Source: Ignavibacteria bacterium (GTDB lineage Bacteria > Bacteroidota > Ignavibacteria > Kapaibacteriales > UBA961). Taken from it: a DNA stretch of 64,000 bases. This document shows positions 54,801-64,000 of this stretch, piece by piece. Position 1 is the stretch's first letter; each line of letters starts with the position of its first letter. The stretch covers positions 124,001-188,000 of the forward strand of contig JADJXV010000024.1 of NCBI GenBank assembly GCA_016720145.1, written 5' to 3'. Under the pieces are notes generated by a model, which had not been told where the DNA came from, made no database searches, and saw only the letters and a program-made list of their open reading frames with translations. The translations under genes and the position numbers were made by a program.

Positions 54801-55517
54801 TCAAATATCATTTTAGTTGACAATGTTAAGAGTCGCACTATAAAATTACGGTAAAACTACAATCGTACCAACTAATTTTTCTTTTTACAGGAATATTTTA
54901 TTTTTTTTTTAAAGCAAGCATGAAAATTGAGGTGAAATTTGTGCCGTAGATCTACTTTACAGTGAAGAAAACTATAAATACATCGCTCTTTGACATACTT
55001 TCTTCTGTATTTTTATACAAGATGAATAGTTGGTTTGTTTCGTAAACATAAGATCAGGTACTCCACTGTAATGAATGTCATTTATGGAGCTAAGAATCAA
55101 GCTTAACTCATAAACTGAAGTAGATAGATATGTTTATAATACGATATTAGTTATTTTAATGTGCACAAGAGCTTATATGTCAATTGGATACATTTTTATC
55201 TAAATGTGAGTTTACCTGAATTCAAATGAGAAGGTATGAATAATGTAATTCATTTATTATACAATGAAAATTATATGGGTAGATGAATGTGTAGCTTTGT
55301 AAGCCATCGGTTAGTTTCAATCTGAGGATAAACCTCTTAAGTCTATACTATTATAGATAGATTTTTAGAATTGAAGATGTTTAGATGTAGGAAATTCATT
55401 TTTTAACTGTATTTTTGTCGGAAATCTCGCAGAATCAGCGCGTTGCTACGCTTGTAATTGCATGATTTTACCTAATTATCTGAAATAAATTTGTTCCATT
55501 ATTATGAAAGATTCACC
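54801..55517. other. Long AT-rich intergenic gap upstream of the giant T9SS protein
   Basis: About 690 bases. A T-rich patch near 54898-54912 may be a terminator remnant. A TAAATTTG word at 55486-55493 lies 24 bases before the ATG at 55518 and resembles a -7 element. No RNA gene, repeat or gene is supported in the rest. Confidence 0.4.
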
Positions 55518-57275
55518 ATGAATATTCTTGAATCATTTTTCAACAAGTCTTTTCTAAGGCTTACTAGTTTTTTTGTTCTGCTATGCGCTATGCAGCTTAC
55601 TCCAACTACTCTTACATCCCAAGAGCCGACATGGCAATGGGCTAAAAGCGGCGGTGGCACAGGTTCGGATGCCGGTACTGCAGTTACAACTGATGCATCG
55701 AATAACATCTACACCTGCGGCAGATTCTCCGGTTACTCGCTATTCGGCTCTACTCCGCTCACAAGCTCTGGTCAGACTGATGTGGTCATCGCCCGTTATA
55801 ATGCTAGCGGCGCGTGTTTATGGGCGGTCAAAGGTGGTGGTACAGGTGCAGACGAACCCAACGCAATAACAACCGATGACAGCGGTAATGTCTATGTCAC
55901 CGGTTTCTTTTCAGGCACAGCCACATTTGGTGCAGCAACACTTGTCAGCATAGGTGGACGCGATGCTTTTGTCGTGAAATACAATGCAGCAGGAGTAGTT
56001 CAATGGGCTCGTCGTGGAGGATCTGTCGGCAATGAAGCAGGCAACAGTATTGCAGTCGATGCAAGTAGAAATATATATATTACAGGTGTTTACTCTGATT
56101 CTACTAAATTCGGTTCACTCGCCAAGCTCACTTCTGTTGGTCAATCGGATATATTCCTTCTTCAGTATAATTCAAGCGGTACCGAACAATGGTCCAAGTC
56201 AATTGGCGGCACTGGTACGGATGCAGGTAATGATATTACCGTCGATGCATCGAGTTTGTATTTATCCGGCAGCTATAATGGATCAATAATTATTGGTACC
56301 GATACACTCATTTCTCAGGGAAATTCAGATGCTTTTGTTGCCAAATTTAACACAAGTGGTGTAGCGCAATGGGCACGAAGCGGTGGCGGGACAGGCATTG
56401 ATGCAGGAATTGCACTCGCGCTTGATGCTACAAGTAATGTAATTGTCACAGGAAATTTTGAACAAAAAGCATACTTTGGAAATGATAGTGTGACATCTGC
56501 CGGAAATAATGATGTATTCTTAGTAAAGTACAACTCAAGCGGCGCATTCCAATGGGTGCGACGTGGAGGCGGTGCTGATGGTGACTACAGTCAAGATTTA
56601 GCAATTGATTTGACCGGAAATATTTACCTAACAGGATTTTATAGCAATTCTACGACATTTGGCTCACGGACGGTGTCTTCTTCCGGGCTAACAGATTTAT
56701 TTGTCGCTAAATATACATCTGCAGGCAGTATAAGCTGGTTGCAACGAGCCGGTGGAAGCGATTATGACTTTCCGTATGGCGTAGCAGCAGATAAGCTCGG
56801 TAATATATTTGTCGTGGGCGATTATTACTATCAATCGACATTCTGGACGACAAATTTGAACGCACTCGGAAATTATGATTTTTTCATCGCCCGCTTATCC
56901 GATATTATAACCAATGATGCAGGTATAATTTCTATTAATTTCCCGACAGCTCCTTTTCCTCAAGGTCCTGCAGCCGTAACCGCTACAATCAAGAACTTCG
57001 GGATAAATCAAATTGACAGTGTTAGAATTAATTGGTCATTTAATGGAGTGGCTCAAGCACAGATTGTCTATCGAACTCCTCTCGGTGTAGGTCAAACTGC
57101 TACCGTACCTCTCGGTACACCTACCTTCCCGCCAAAAACATTCTCTGAAGTAATTGCTACGACGACGCTTCCCAATAATACAGCTGACTACAACGAAGCA
57201 AATGATGGTCGTATTGGTCTTGGCGGACCCCGGACTCGCACGAGGTGTTTATACACTCGGCGGTTCGCCTGCTGA
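55518..57275 (+). CDS. Surface protein with SBBP beta-propeller repeats, 5' part (frameshifted)
   Basis: Start ATG 55518 (MNILESFFNKSFLRLTSFFV, signal peptide); the frame from 55491 adds nine residues. After the signal, seven repeats of about 50 residues follow, each opening with W-A-K/R-x-GGG-T/S-G (WQWAKSGGGTGSDAGTAVTT, WARRGGSVGNEAG, WARSGGGTGIDAG), the SBBP type of beta-propeller. A CARDB-like stretch comes next (DAGIISINFPTAPFPQGPAAV). The frame breaks at CCCC 57228-57231; without one C, GLGGPGLARGVYTLGG continues into the next part. As written it ends in junk (RCLYTRRFAC). Confidence 0.8.
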   Translation: MNILESFFNKSFLRLTSFFVLLCAMQLTPTTLTSQEPTWQWAKSGGGTGSDAGTAVTTDASNNIYTCGRFSGYSLFGSTPLTSSGQTDVVIARYNASGACLWAVKGGGTGADEPNAITTDDSGNVYVTGFFSGTATFGAATLVSIGGRDAFVVKYNAAGVVQWARRGGSVGNEAGNSIAVDASRNIYITGVYSDSTKFGSLAKLTSVGQSDIFLLQYNSSGTEQWSKSIGGTGTDAGNDITVDASSLYLSGSYNGSIIIGTDTLISQGNSDAFVAKFNTSGVAQWARSGGGTGIDAGIALALDATSNVIVTGNFEQKAYFGNDSVTSAGNNDVFLVKYNSSGAFQWVRRGGGADGDYSQDLAIDLTGNIYLTGFYSNSTTFGSRTVSSSGLTDLFVAKYTSAGSISWLQRAGGSDYDFPYGVAADKLGNIFVVGDYYYQSTFWTTNLNALGNYDFFIARLSDIITNDAGIISINFPTAPFPQGPAAVTATIKNFGINQIDSVRINWSFNGVAQAQIVYRTPLGVGQTATVPLGTPTFPPKTFSEVIATTTLPNNTADYNEANDGRIGLGGPRTRTRCLYTRRFAC

Positions 57276-60198
57276 CTTCCCGGCATTCACCCAAGCAGCG
57301 CAGTATCTCAATGCATGCGGTGTGATGGATTCGGTGATAATTGATGTGCGCCCCGGATATTATCAAGAGCAAGTTAATTTTACACAAATACCCGGTACTG
57401 CTGCGCTTAAGAAGGTGATTTTCCGACAAGAACCCAAAACAACCTCCAAGCCAATCGTGAGCTTTGGTGCAATTTATCCTAATAATAATGCAGTGTTGAG
57501 CTTAGACGGTACGGATTGGATCGTTTTCAAGAACATAAATTTCATTTCCACCGGCAGCGATTACGCTCAAGTAGTGGTATTGAAAAATGGTACGACTAAT
57601 GTTTGGCTCGACAGTAACATCATCGAAACATCATCTGCCGCAGTTAATGATGGTGGCTTAATCTCAGATAATGCAAATCAAGCAACTAATCTAAGAGTTA
57701 CTAATAATAGTTTCATTCGTGGAATCTTCGGTGTTTCGGTTGAATATTTACCCGGAGCTCCAATGACCGGTGTATCAATATCAGGAAATTCATTTATTAA
57801 TTATACAAGCGTAGGTGCATATATTCAAGGTGCCGATGCTTCGATGATAGCAAGAAATACCTTCACGACAAACTCAACCCTTGCTACTTCTCTTCAAGTG
57901 GTCAATAGTGCCAATAACGCGCAAGTTGTTGGTAATTTAGTAAGTAATATTCCTTCAGGCACAGGAATCAATATCACCGGGTCTACATCATCTTCACCGG
58001 CACTTGCAATGATAGTTGCCAACAATATGGTTGGAATCGGATCATCAGGTGTAAACACGAGCGGTATTGAAATTCTCTCGTCTAGCTTTGTGAACGTTTA
58101 TCACAATACTGTTAACATCGGTGCTACCGGTACAAATGCTGCACAAGCAGGTCTCGTGATCAACGGTGGAGGTACTATTCATATCAAAAACAACATATTC
58201 TATAATTCAGGAGGAGGATATGCAATTTCGGTTGCGTTTACAGCTCCTGCTATACCAATAGCATCAAGTGATTATAATGTACTCTACTCAAATGGAGCAT
58301 TTCTCGGCGCATGGGATAATGGCACATCACTCATGAAATTACCTACGTTGAAAGCATGGCGAGATTCGACAGGTTTTGATCTAACTTCACTATCCAAAGT
58401 ACTTACATTCCAAAATGATTTGCTTCATTTGGTAAATGTTGACTCGACATTATTCGGTACTACAAGTCTGCTCTCGACTGTTACTACTGATATAGATCGT
58501 CAGCCAAGACGCACTCCATATATGGGCGCTGATGAAATTATTCCTGTCATTACAATTGTAAATTCGACAGGTCAGCAGTTCGTATGTATGGGTAATACCG
58601 TTATCTTCTCCGTCGATGCAGTGATTTCAAATAGTGGAAGATTCCGATATCAATGGCAACGAAATGGTGTGAATATACCTGACTCTACAGGCCGAACTTT
58701 GACGATATATAATAGCAATTTTGACTCGGAAGCATTTTACCGTGTGATATTAATGGGTAATTCAGGCGCTGATACTGTCGTTAGCCAAATGATGCAATTA
58801 GCAATTGCTCCTCAGACAAAAGTGTTTATCCAACCGAAGACAGTCTATTTATTGCCCGGAAGCAATGCAACCTTCGAAGTCGGTGCAGAAGCTGCTCCGA
58901 TTCTCCCGCAAAATCGCGTCTATTATGCTTGGTATCGCGGCACAACTAAGCTCGAAAATACAACACGTTTCGCCGGAACAGATACTCCAATCCTTCAGAT
59001 ATTTAATGTCCAACCTGCTGACACAGGACGTAACTATTATGCTGTAGTTGAAGGTACTTGCGGTCGTGATTCCTCACAATTATTTGCAGTGCTTCTCCCC
59101 GGCGCTATCTTTATCAAGCAGCCAAGAGATACAGCAGCATGTAACGGAGGAAGTGTGACTCTATCTGCTACACTCCAAACAGAAATTCCGAATGCCATGC
59201 TCAAATATCAATGGATGCGTGGTAATCGATTTGTGGTCGATACCGGTAATTTTAGTGGTGCGACTACGCCGAACTTGACAATTACTAATGTAACACCAGC
59301 CGATACAGGTTCTGACTATGTGTTGGTCGTGACTGTCGTTGCAAATAATTCAACGCTTCTTACAGGATATGCTACAGTAGGATTAAATAAAGAAACAGTT
59401 ATTACCGACTCCCCTCGTAATCAAGCATCGTGTGAAGGCAAGCCACTGCTTCTCACTGCCACCGCCGATGGTAGTAATCTCATCTATCAATGGCAACGTA
59501 ATGATGTCAATATACCCGGTGCAAATACAAGAAGTTATACTATCCCAACGTTAGACTCTAATACAATAGGTAAGTATCGAATAGTAGTGACAGGCGTATG
59601 CGGCACTCAAACATCGAACGCAGCGACAATTTCCAAAAAAGATAAACCGGGAATATTGCTTCAGCCTCTCAAACGCGTTCGCCTGTTTGTCGGTAAGCTC
59701 TTGACAATTGCAATGGAGCCATCCGGCGCCATTCCACTTCGCTATAAATGGTACAAAAACGGCGTCGAAGTGCCATCTTCCGGTGAAAAGATCTTCTACA
59801 AAAATGATGTGACAAGAGCAGATACCGGTATTTACTACTGTGTGATTTCAAATGAATGTGACTCCATCCGTACTGACAATGTAGAAGTATATTACGACCC
59901 GACAGCAGTGAATGAAGTAGCTGAAATAAATGGCTTTACACTCGAAAGTCCTCAGCCGAATCCGGTTGTGAATTCATCACTCATACGCTTTGTCGTGCCT
60001 ATGGAAGCACAGGTAACTATCTCACTTCGAAATACACTCGGACAAGTAGTTGCGACCTTAATTAATGCCCGATATTCAGCCGGCGACTATTCTGTGGAAT
60101 TCAATCCATCAAGCAGTAATTTGCCTGCAGGTGTGTATTTTACCGAACTTAATAGTGGTAATGTACGGATCGTCCGCTCGACAGTGATTATTCGCTAA
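57154..60198 (+). CDS. Surface protein, 3' part: beta-helix, five Ig-like domains, T9SS sorting domain
   Basis: This part continues the preceding gene after a +1 frameshift. It begins, in the right frame, at GLARGVYTLGGSPADFPAFT (about 57230), so the ATG at 57154 is only an accident of the frame. Right-handed parallel beta-helix repeats cover the first third (SISGNSFINYTSVGAYIQGA and similar). Five Ig-like domains follow, each with a YQW/YAW/YKW core (RYQWQRNGVNIPDSTG, LKYQWMRG, LRYKWYKNGVEVP). The end (SPQPNPVVNSSLIRFVVPME, NLPAGVYFTEL) is a type A T9SS sorting domain. The full gene would encode about 1560 residues. It is probably exported to the cell surface as an adhesin-like or matrix protein. 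Confidence 0.8.
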   Translation: MLRRRFPIIQLTTTKQMMVVLVLADPGLARGVYTLGGSPADFPAFTQAAQYLNACGVMDSVIIDVRPGYYQEQVNFTQIPGTAALKKVIFRQEPKTTSKPIVSFGAIYPNNNAVLSLDGTDWIVFKNINFISTGSDYAQVVVLKNGTTNVWLDSNIIETSSAAVNDGGLISDNANQATNLRVTNNSFIRGIFGVSVEYLPGAPMTGVSISGNSFINYTSVGAYIQGADASMIARNTFTTNSTLATSLQVVNSANNAQVVGNLVSNIPSGTGINITGSTSSSPALAMIVANNMVGIGSSGVNTSGIEILSSSFVNVYHNTVNIGATGTNAAQAGLVINGGGTIHIKNNIFYNSGGGYAISVAFTAPAIPIASSDYNVLYSNGAFLGAWDNGTSLMKLPTLKAWRDSTGFDLTSLSKVLTFQNDLLHLVNVDSTLFGTTSLLSTVTTDIDRQPRRTPYMGADEIIPVITIVNSTGQQFVCMGNTVIFSVDAVISNSGRFRYQWQRNGVNIPDSTGRTLTIYNSNFDSEAFYRVILMGNSGADTVVSQMMQLAIAPQTKVFIQPKTVYLLPGSNATFEVGAEAAPILPQNRVYYAWYRGTTKLENTTRFAGTDTPILQIFNVQPADTGRNYYAVVEGTCGRDSSQLFAVLLPGAIFIKQPRDTAACNGGSVTLSATLQTEIPNAMLKYQWMRGNRFVVDTGNFSGATTPNLTITNVTPADTGSDYVLVVTVVANNSTLLTGYATVGLNKETVITDSPRNQASCEGKPLLLTATADGSNLIYQWQRNDVNIPGANTRSYTIPTLDSNTIGKYRIVVTGVCGTQTSNAATISKKDKPGILLQPLKRVRLFVGKLLTIAMEPSGAIPLRYKWYKNGVEVPSSGEKIFYKNDVTRADTGIYYCVISNECDSIRTDNVEVYYDPTAVNEVAEINGFTLESPQPNPVVNSSLIRFVVPMEAQVTISLRNTLGQVVATLINARYSAGDYSVEFNPSSSNLPAGVYFTELNSGNVRIVRSTVIIR

Positions 60199-60245
60199 GC
60201 TGAATAATTAGAATCAACGCTTGTTTAGCATTCAATAGCAACCAA

Positions 60246-60279
60246 AAACCTGACAGGTTAAAGAAAACCTGTCAGGTTT
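60246..60279 (+). terminator. Hairpin terminator, first of two
   Basis: AAACCTGACAGGTT pairs exactly with AACCTGTCAGGTTT (14 bp). It lies 47 bases after the T9SS gene. The following T-run is short, so it may be a dispersed repeat as well. Confidence 0.7.
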
Positions 60280-60321
60280 AAGGAGCTGGGTAATATTAAG
60301 ATAGCTTAGTTGTTGTAAAAT

Positions 60322-60355
60322 AAAAAGGCGAACCATTTGTATGGTTCGCCTTTTT
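60322..60355. terminator. Hairpin terminator, second of two
   Basis: AAAAAGGCGAACCAT pairs with ATGGTTCGCCTTTTT around a 4-base loop. The A and T tails on both sides make it bidirectional, suited to stop both the T9SS gene and the leftward outer-membrane gene. Confidence 0.85.
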
Positions 60356-60361
60356 GTATTA

Positions 60362-60606
60362 TTAGAGTTTCCGCATCAAAATATGCGATCCTTCTGATAG
60401 CTCCATCGGAGCGAAATAGTAATAGAAAATGGACGATTCGTTGGAACAAAGCTCCGTAGGAGCGACATAAATACGTCGATTCCACCACCTCTATCGCTCC
60501 CATGGAGCTTCTATGTGTTTTTGGACGTTCGTACTATTGATATTTCGCCCTTATAGGGCTGTTTGAATGAATTATTTACCGTCGGAAATTTTGATGAAGA
60601 AATCGT
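60362..60606. mobile_element. MITE-like element, copy 2
   Basis: It shares the whole plan of copy 1 (30312-30549): left end AGAGTTTCCGCATCAAAAT, two AGCTCC(A/G)T(C/A)GGAGCGA words, TTAATAG/TAATAGAAAATGGACGATTC, an inverted CGCTCCCATGGAGCTT, TATTTCGCCCTTATAGGGCT, and a right end TTTTGATGAAGAAATC that is an imperfect inverted repeat of the left. It differs at many single bases, so the copies are old. It has no gene. Confidence 0.75.
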
Positions 60607-60638
60607 ATTATTTTTATGTGGAAATATATCGTAACGTT

Positions 60639-61622
60639 TTACCGGCATGTGCTTTCTCTCTCGGTTGCTACTATCCGACCGGACGAGGAATTTATTAGCG
60701 AACGAGCTATCGCATCTTCATCCTCTTGAGGATTACTTACAAATGACTCAGGTATAACAAAACGTACTCCAAACTGTAGCCCGGAAATCACTCTGTGCGA
60801 ACCGGATAATGTTGGTGCAAAGCGTAGAGTATAATTGATATAAGGTTGAATCTCACCATATTGAGCTGACTCATAAAGCCAGGGTGTTGACCGTAACAAT
60901 ATCTGAAATGAATACGAAAGTCCAATCTTCAGCGAATAGACCATTTCATAGGTTCTGTCTCCGGCACTCTCACGGGTAGCAACACGACCCTCGGGAGAAT
61001 ACGATACCATCGAGCTTCGTGGGAATACAACAGAAGTATCGTTATCTGAAAGTGATAGCACACTTCTGGTTTTATCCCAGATAATCATATTGATATCGGG
61101 TTCAAAGCGTATTCGCAACTTGTTGAGGATGTATGTCGGCATGTCAGCAATACCACTAATCCCAACCGAAAGATTACTCACTTCCATAGTACGCACAGCC
61201 GAGGCAATGCGTGGCGTAGAATCTGATTGGGCAATAACTTGCGCATCTTGCACTCCCTCACCCTTATTGGAACGATGCAGCACATTGAATCCAAATCCTA
61301 ATTCTAAATATTTGTGCCTATTGCGACTTCCTATATGTAGTGGATTTTTACTCCTAACGCTAACGAGCAAGCTATACTGTTGGGTCAAGGAATTAGTGAG
61401 CGTCAATGGAACTTGGGAAGTATTAAAAAATGGCGCGGCATAATCAACAAAAGCAAACTCGTGTCCTAAACTAAAACACAAAGCGAGAGGAGCACTTTCT
61501 CCCATCCACGCCGGATTTATTGCTATACAGCATTGGCCACTTGTTAGCAGCAATAGTACGAACAAGATTACACGTAAAAAAGTGTTCTGCGGATGATAAG
61601 AGAAAGAAGTATTTACTTTCAT
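60639..61622 (-). CDS. Putative outer-membrane beta-barrel protein
   Basis: 327 residues. The signal-like N-terminus includes RVILFVLLLLTSGQCCIAI. The rest alternates hydrophobic and polar residues like beta strands (SLLVSVRSKNPLHIG, YLELGFGFNVLHRS, YEMVYSLKIGLSYSFQILLR, INYTLRFAPTL, SGLQFGVRFVIP), as in outer-membrane barrels. No catalytic motif and no known family. It ends in a Cys-Arg tail after SGRIVATERE. The preceding element-rich gap separates it from the T9SS gene. Confidence 0.65.
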   Translation of the reverse strand: MKVNTSFSYHPQNTFLRVILFVLLLLTSGQCCIAINPAWMGESAPLALCFSLGHEFAFVDYAAPFFNTSQVPLTLTNSLTQQYSLLVSVRSKNPLHIGSRNRHKYLELGFGFNVLHRSNKGEGVQDAQVIAQSDSTPRIASAVRTMEVSNLSVGISGIADMPTYILNKLRIRFEPDINMIIWDKTRSVLSLSDNDTSVVFPRSSMVSYSPEGRVATRESAGDRTYEMVYSLKIGLSYSFQILLRSTPWLYESAQYGEIQPYINYTLRFAPTLSGSHRVISGLQFGVRFVIPESFVSNPQEDEDAIARSLINSSSGRIVATERESTCR

Positions 61623-61645
61623 ACGTTCTCCCGAATGTTTTTTTA

Positions 61646-61718
61646 AAAATATAGGGTCGAGTTGTATTCGCCCTCTTCCTGCACGACGCCGGGCGGATGC
61701 AATCCGCCCCTACGTTTA
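61646..61718. repeat. REP-like palindrome pair, well preserved
   Basis: Halves GTCGAGTTGTATTCGCCC and GGGCGGATGCAATCCGCCCC flank a spacer with TCCTGCACGACGCC. It is the same family as at 24124, 28550 and 36072, here in the opposite orientation, between ligA and the outer-membrane gene. Confidence 0.8.
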
Positions 61719-61730
61719 TGATAGTAATCC

Positions 61731-63773
61731 TCATCCCGCAACCATTATCAAAAACTCTTCTTCATTCAAAATCGTGACGCCAAGCTCGCGGGCTTTGTCG
61801 AATTTACTGCCCGGGCTTGTGCCGACGACGACGTAGCTCGTTTTTTTACTGACCGACCCTGACACTTTCCCGCCGTGACGTTCGATTGCCTCGCCTGCCT
61901 CGCGGCGGGACATCTGCTCTAATTCACCGGTAATCACAAATGTCTTCCCCTCAAGCACTTTGCTGATTGACTGCTGTTCGTTGTCGCTGAGCTCGCAGCG
62001 GAGTCCTGCGGCTCGCAGGCGATTGAGAATTGCCATTTCTGTTTCATCATTGAAGAATTCTACCACCGAACCGGCAATTCTACCACCGATTTCGGGGACG
62101 GCGGTGAGCTGTTCGACCGTGGCGGATGCGAGCCCATCGACCGAACCAAATGCGCGGGCAAGTATTTTCGCGCCACCCTCACCGACGAATCTTATTCCAA
62201 TAGAAAATAGCACACGAGCAAAAGGTTTTTGTTTGCTGAGTTCGATAGCTGCAAGTAAATTATCAACGCTTTTCTCACCCCAGCGATCGAGCGCAAGGAG
62301 TTCGTCGCGGTGAGTATGCAGTTCGTAAATATCAGCAATGGTGAAGAGTAATTTCAATTCGACTAATTGATCGACCACTTTCTCGCCCAAACCCTCGATA
62401 TCCATCGCATCGCGCGAAGAGAAATGCGTGAGCTTGCGGCGGATCTGCCACGGACATTCGGCGTGGTCACAGTAATAATTAGCTTCGCCGTCAGGACGGT
62501 GGAGCGGCGTGTGATGTTCGCACGGGCAAATGGTGGGGAAGGTAAATTGCGCAGCATCCGCCGGACGCGCTTCTGCGACATAACCCGACACTTTCGGGAT
62601 CACATCGCCGCCTTTTTCCACAATCACTGTATCGCCGATGCGGATGTCGAGACCTGCTATATAGTCGCCATTATGAAGCGTCGCACGGCTGACGGTCGAA
62701 CCGGCGAGAAAGACGGGTTGTAATTCCGCAACAGGTGTAACGACACCTGTACGACCAACTTGGAACGAAATGTCCTTGAGCAAAGTCTGCGCTTTCGCCG
62801 CTTCGAATTTGTACGCAATCGCCCATTTGGGTGAACGTGCTATCGCGCCGAGCATATCTTGCTGACGCATGGAATTAACCTTGAGAACAATTCCATCAAT
62901 AAAAAATGGTAACGATTCACGCTTTTGATCCCACGAATCAATAAACACAAAAATATCCTCAAGTGTATCACATACCTGGACATGCGGACTCACCGGGAAA
63001 CCCATCTCACGAAGTAACTTGAGATTATCACTATGCGACTGAAGCCGAACATCCGCAGAATAAAGATAGTAACACATCATCGAAAGCGGACGTTTGGCGA
63101 CTTCACGTGAGTCTAGCTGCTTGAGGGTACCGGCGGATAAATTCCGTGGATTGGCATAGAGCTTTTCACCGCGTTCTTCACGGTCGGTATTAATGGCGAC
63201 AAAATCATCCTTCATCATGAATACTTCACCGCGCACTTCGAAATTCTTGATTTCTTTTCCTTCAAAAAACGTTGGATGTACCTGAAGTGGAATACTGCGA
63301 ATCGTGCGAATATTCTGTGTGATATCATCACCTGTCACGCCATCGCCGCGTGTAGCGCCAATGGACAAAATGCCATTTTCATACCGCAAGCTGACCGCCA
63401 CACCATCATATTTTAGTTCGGATACTATTTGATGTTTTTCACCTTCGAGTCCTTCGCGCACTCGCCTGTCAAAGTCGGTGATTTCTTCGCGAGTATAGGT
63501 GTTAGCGAGTGAGAGCATTTGTATTTCGTGTTGCACGGTGGGGAATATTTTGAGGGGTTCGCCTCCGACACGAGCGGTCGGAGAGTCGGGCGTGACAAGT
63601 GCAGGATAGGAGCGCTCGATGTCAAGTAACTCCTGCATCAGCGCATCATACTCTCTATCAGAAATAGTTGGTGCAGCCTCTACATAATAGAGATAGTCAT
63701 GCTTGCGGATTTCTTCACGGAGTTCGGCTGCGCGAGCAGCGGGGTTTGTATCAAAAGTTGAAATTTGCGGCAT
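61731..63773 (-). CDS. ligA: NAD-dependent DNA ligase
   Basis: 680 residues, full length. The adenylation domain carries the catalytic Lys121 in ELKYDGVAVSLRY, preceded by the Ia domain (MQELLDIERSYPALVTPDSP) that binds NAD. The OB fold, then a four-Cys zinc finger (CPCEHHTPLHRPDGEANYYC, CDHAECPW), HhH repeats and a C-terminal BRCT domain (LEGKTFVITGELEQMSRREA) complete the enzyme. It seals nicks in replication and repair. No neighbour is functionally linked. Confidence 0.97.
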   Translation of the reverse strand: MPQISTFDTNPAARAAELREEIRKHDYLYYVEAAPTISDREYDALMQELLDIERSYPALVTPDSPTARVGGEPLKIFPTVQHEIQMLSLANTYTREEITDFDRRVREGLEGEKHQIVSELKYDGVAVSLRYENGILSIGATRGDGVTGDDITQNIRTIRSIPLQVHPTFFEGKEIKNFEVRGEVFMMKDDFVAINTDREERGEKLYANPRNLSAGTLKQLDSREVAKRPLSMMCYYLYSADVRLQSHSDNLKLLREMGFPVSPHVQVCDTLEDIFVFIDSWDQKRESLPFFIDGIVLKVNSMRQQDMLGAIARSPKWAIAYKFEAAKAQTLLKDISFQVGRTGVVTPVAELQPVFLAGSTVSRATLHNGDYIAGLDIRIGDTVIVEKGGDVIPKVSGYVAEARPADAAQFTFPTICPCEHHTPLHRPDGEANYYCDHAECPWQIRRKLTHFSSRDAMDIEGLGEKVVDQLVELKLLFTIADIYELHTHRDELLALDRWGEKSVDNLLAAIELSKQKPFARVLFSIGIRFVGEGGAKILARAFGSVDGLASATVEQLTAVPEIGGRIAGSVVEFFNDETEMAILNRLRAAGLRCELSDNEQQSISKVLEGKTFVITGELEQMSRREAGEAIERHGGKVSGSVSKKTSYVVVGTSPGSKFDKARELGVTILNEEEFLIMVAG

Positions 63774-63969
63774 AGATATTTCCTTTTTTGAGTAGTTTTT
63801 GTGTGTAAATTAAGAGGATTTTGTGAGATTAAAAAAGGGTGAAGATTAATCCGGGATGTGATTTTGTCTTTTATGGTAACTCATTGTAAATGACAAACAC
63901 TTAAATAGCTTATGACTTCATCTGATAACATTAAGATAATATTTGAGTTACCGATATATATTATCTTAA

Positions 63970-64000
63970 AACATAGCCCATGGTTTTAACCGTGGGTACT
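63970..64000. repeat. REP-like hairpin, cut by the window edge
   Basis: AACATAGCCCATGGTTTTAA continues to CCGTGGGTACT: GCCCATGG/CCGTGGGT pair around TTTTAA. A half-copy of the same words is seen at 21912-21930. Confidence 0.65.

Noticed and set aside
1..64000. tRNA or rRNA genes
   Set aside because: I scanned the gene-free gaps by eye for T-loop words and paired acceptor arms and found no convincing case; this is not a substitute for tRNAscan-SE.

Overview
The window looks like a chromosomal segment from a member of the Bacteroidota/Chlorobiota side of the FCB group. An organism like Candidatus Kapaibacteriota or Ignavibacteria is my inference, not proven. The signs are a very long surface protein with a type IX secretion (T9SS) C-terminal sorting domain, TonB-dependent receptors with N-terminal carboxypeptidase-regulatory domains, HmuY-type lipoproteins, an Hc1-type histone-like protein, class II photolyase, RNase Y next to ZapA, moderate-to-low GC, and few Shine-Dalgarno sites. 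No rRNA or tRNA gene, prophage, transposase gene or CRISPR array was seen.

Layout. 1-3.9 kb: the end of a TPR protein, a methyltransferase-like protein, photolyase and queE, with a tandem-repeat array between the last two. 4.1-9.3 kb: exported peptidases, namely an M16 pair whose first member has an in-frame stop, and an M28 peptidase. 9.4-12.2 kb: a double-HmuY lipoprotein followed by paaA and paaB. 12.3-17.4 kb: small lipoproteins, an alpha/beta hydrolase, an AtuA-C-like protein, Hc1, CutA and a palindrome-rich gap. 17.4-21.9 kb: a TonB receptor and a frameshifted SLOG plus 2TM (SLATT-like) membrane protein, the best candidate for a conflict system. 22.2-30.3 kb: serS, GNAT, a glycosylasparaginase-type hydrolase, an Mrr-like nuclease between two copies of a palindromic repeat, a phosphoesterase and several small soluble enzymes. 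30.3-36.7 kb: a MITE-like element, a YfhO-family membrane protein, and a probable metal-uptake cluster (small His/Cys protein, TonB receptor, lipoprotein). 37-46.3 kb: hypothetical and TPR proteins, hutI, dnaN, psd, a PhoD-like phosphatase, a transglutaminase-like protein and a LuxR-type regulator. 46.5-54.8 kb: a vanadium-haloperoxidase-like protein, LptF/G permease, MDR dehydrogenase, folC, rny, a strong 6S RNA candidate and zapA. 55.5-63.8 kb: the giant T9SS protein (frameshifted), a second MITE-like copy, an outer-membrane protein and ligA.

The genes are mostly short independent units rather than one pathway. Coherent groups are the exported proteolysis set (M16 pair, M28), paaAB, the metal-type TonB cluster, and the zapA-6S-rny block. 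The intergenic DNA is unusually structured: short tandem arrays that fill gene-to-gene spaces, several families of REP-like palindromes, and two related elements of about 240 bp with terminal inverted repeats. Four genes are interrupted by single-base changes (one nonsense codon; two homopolymer frameshifts; one pair of compensating indels). The homopolymer cases may be sequencing errors.
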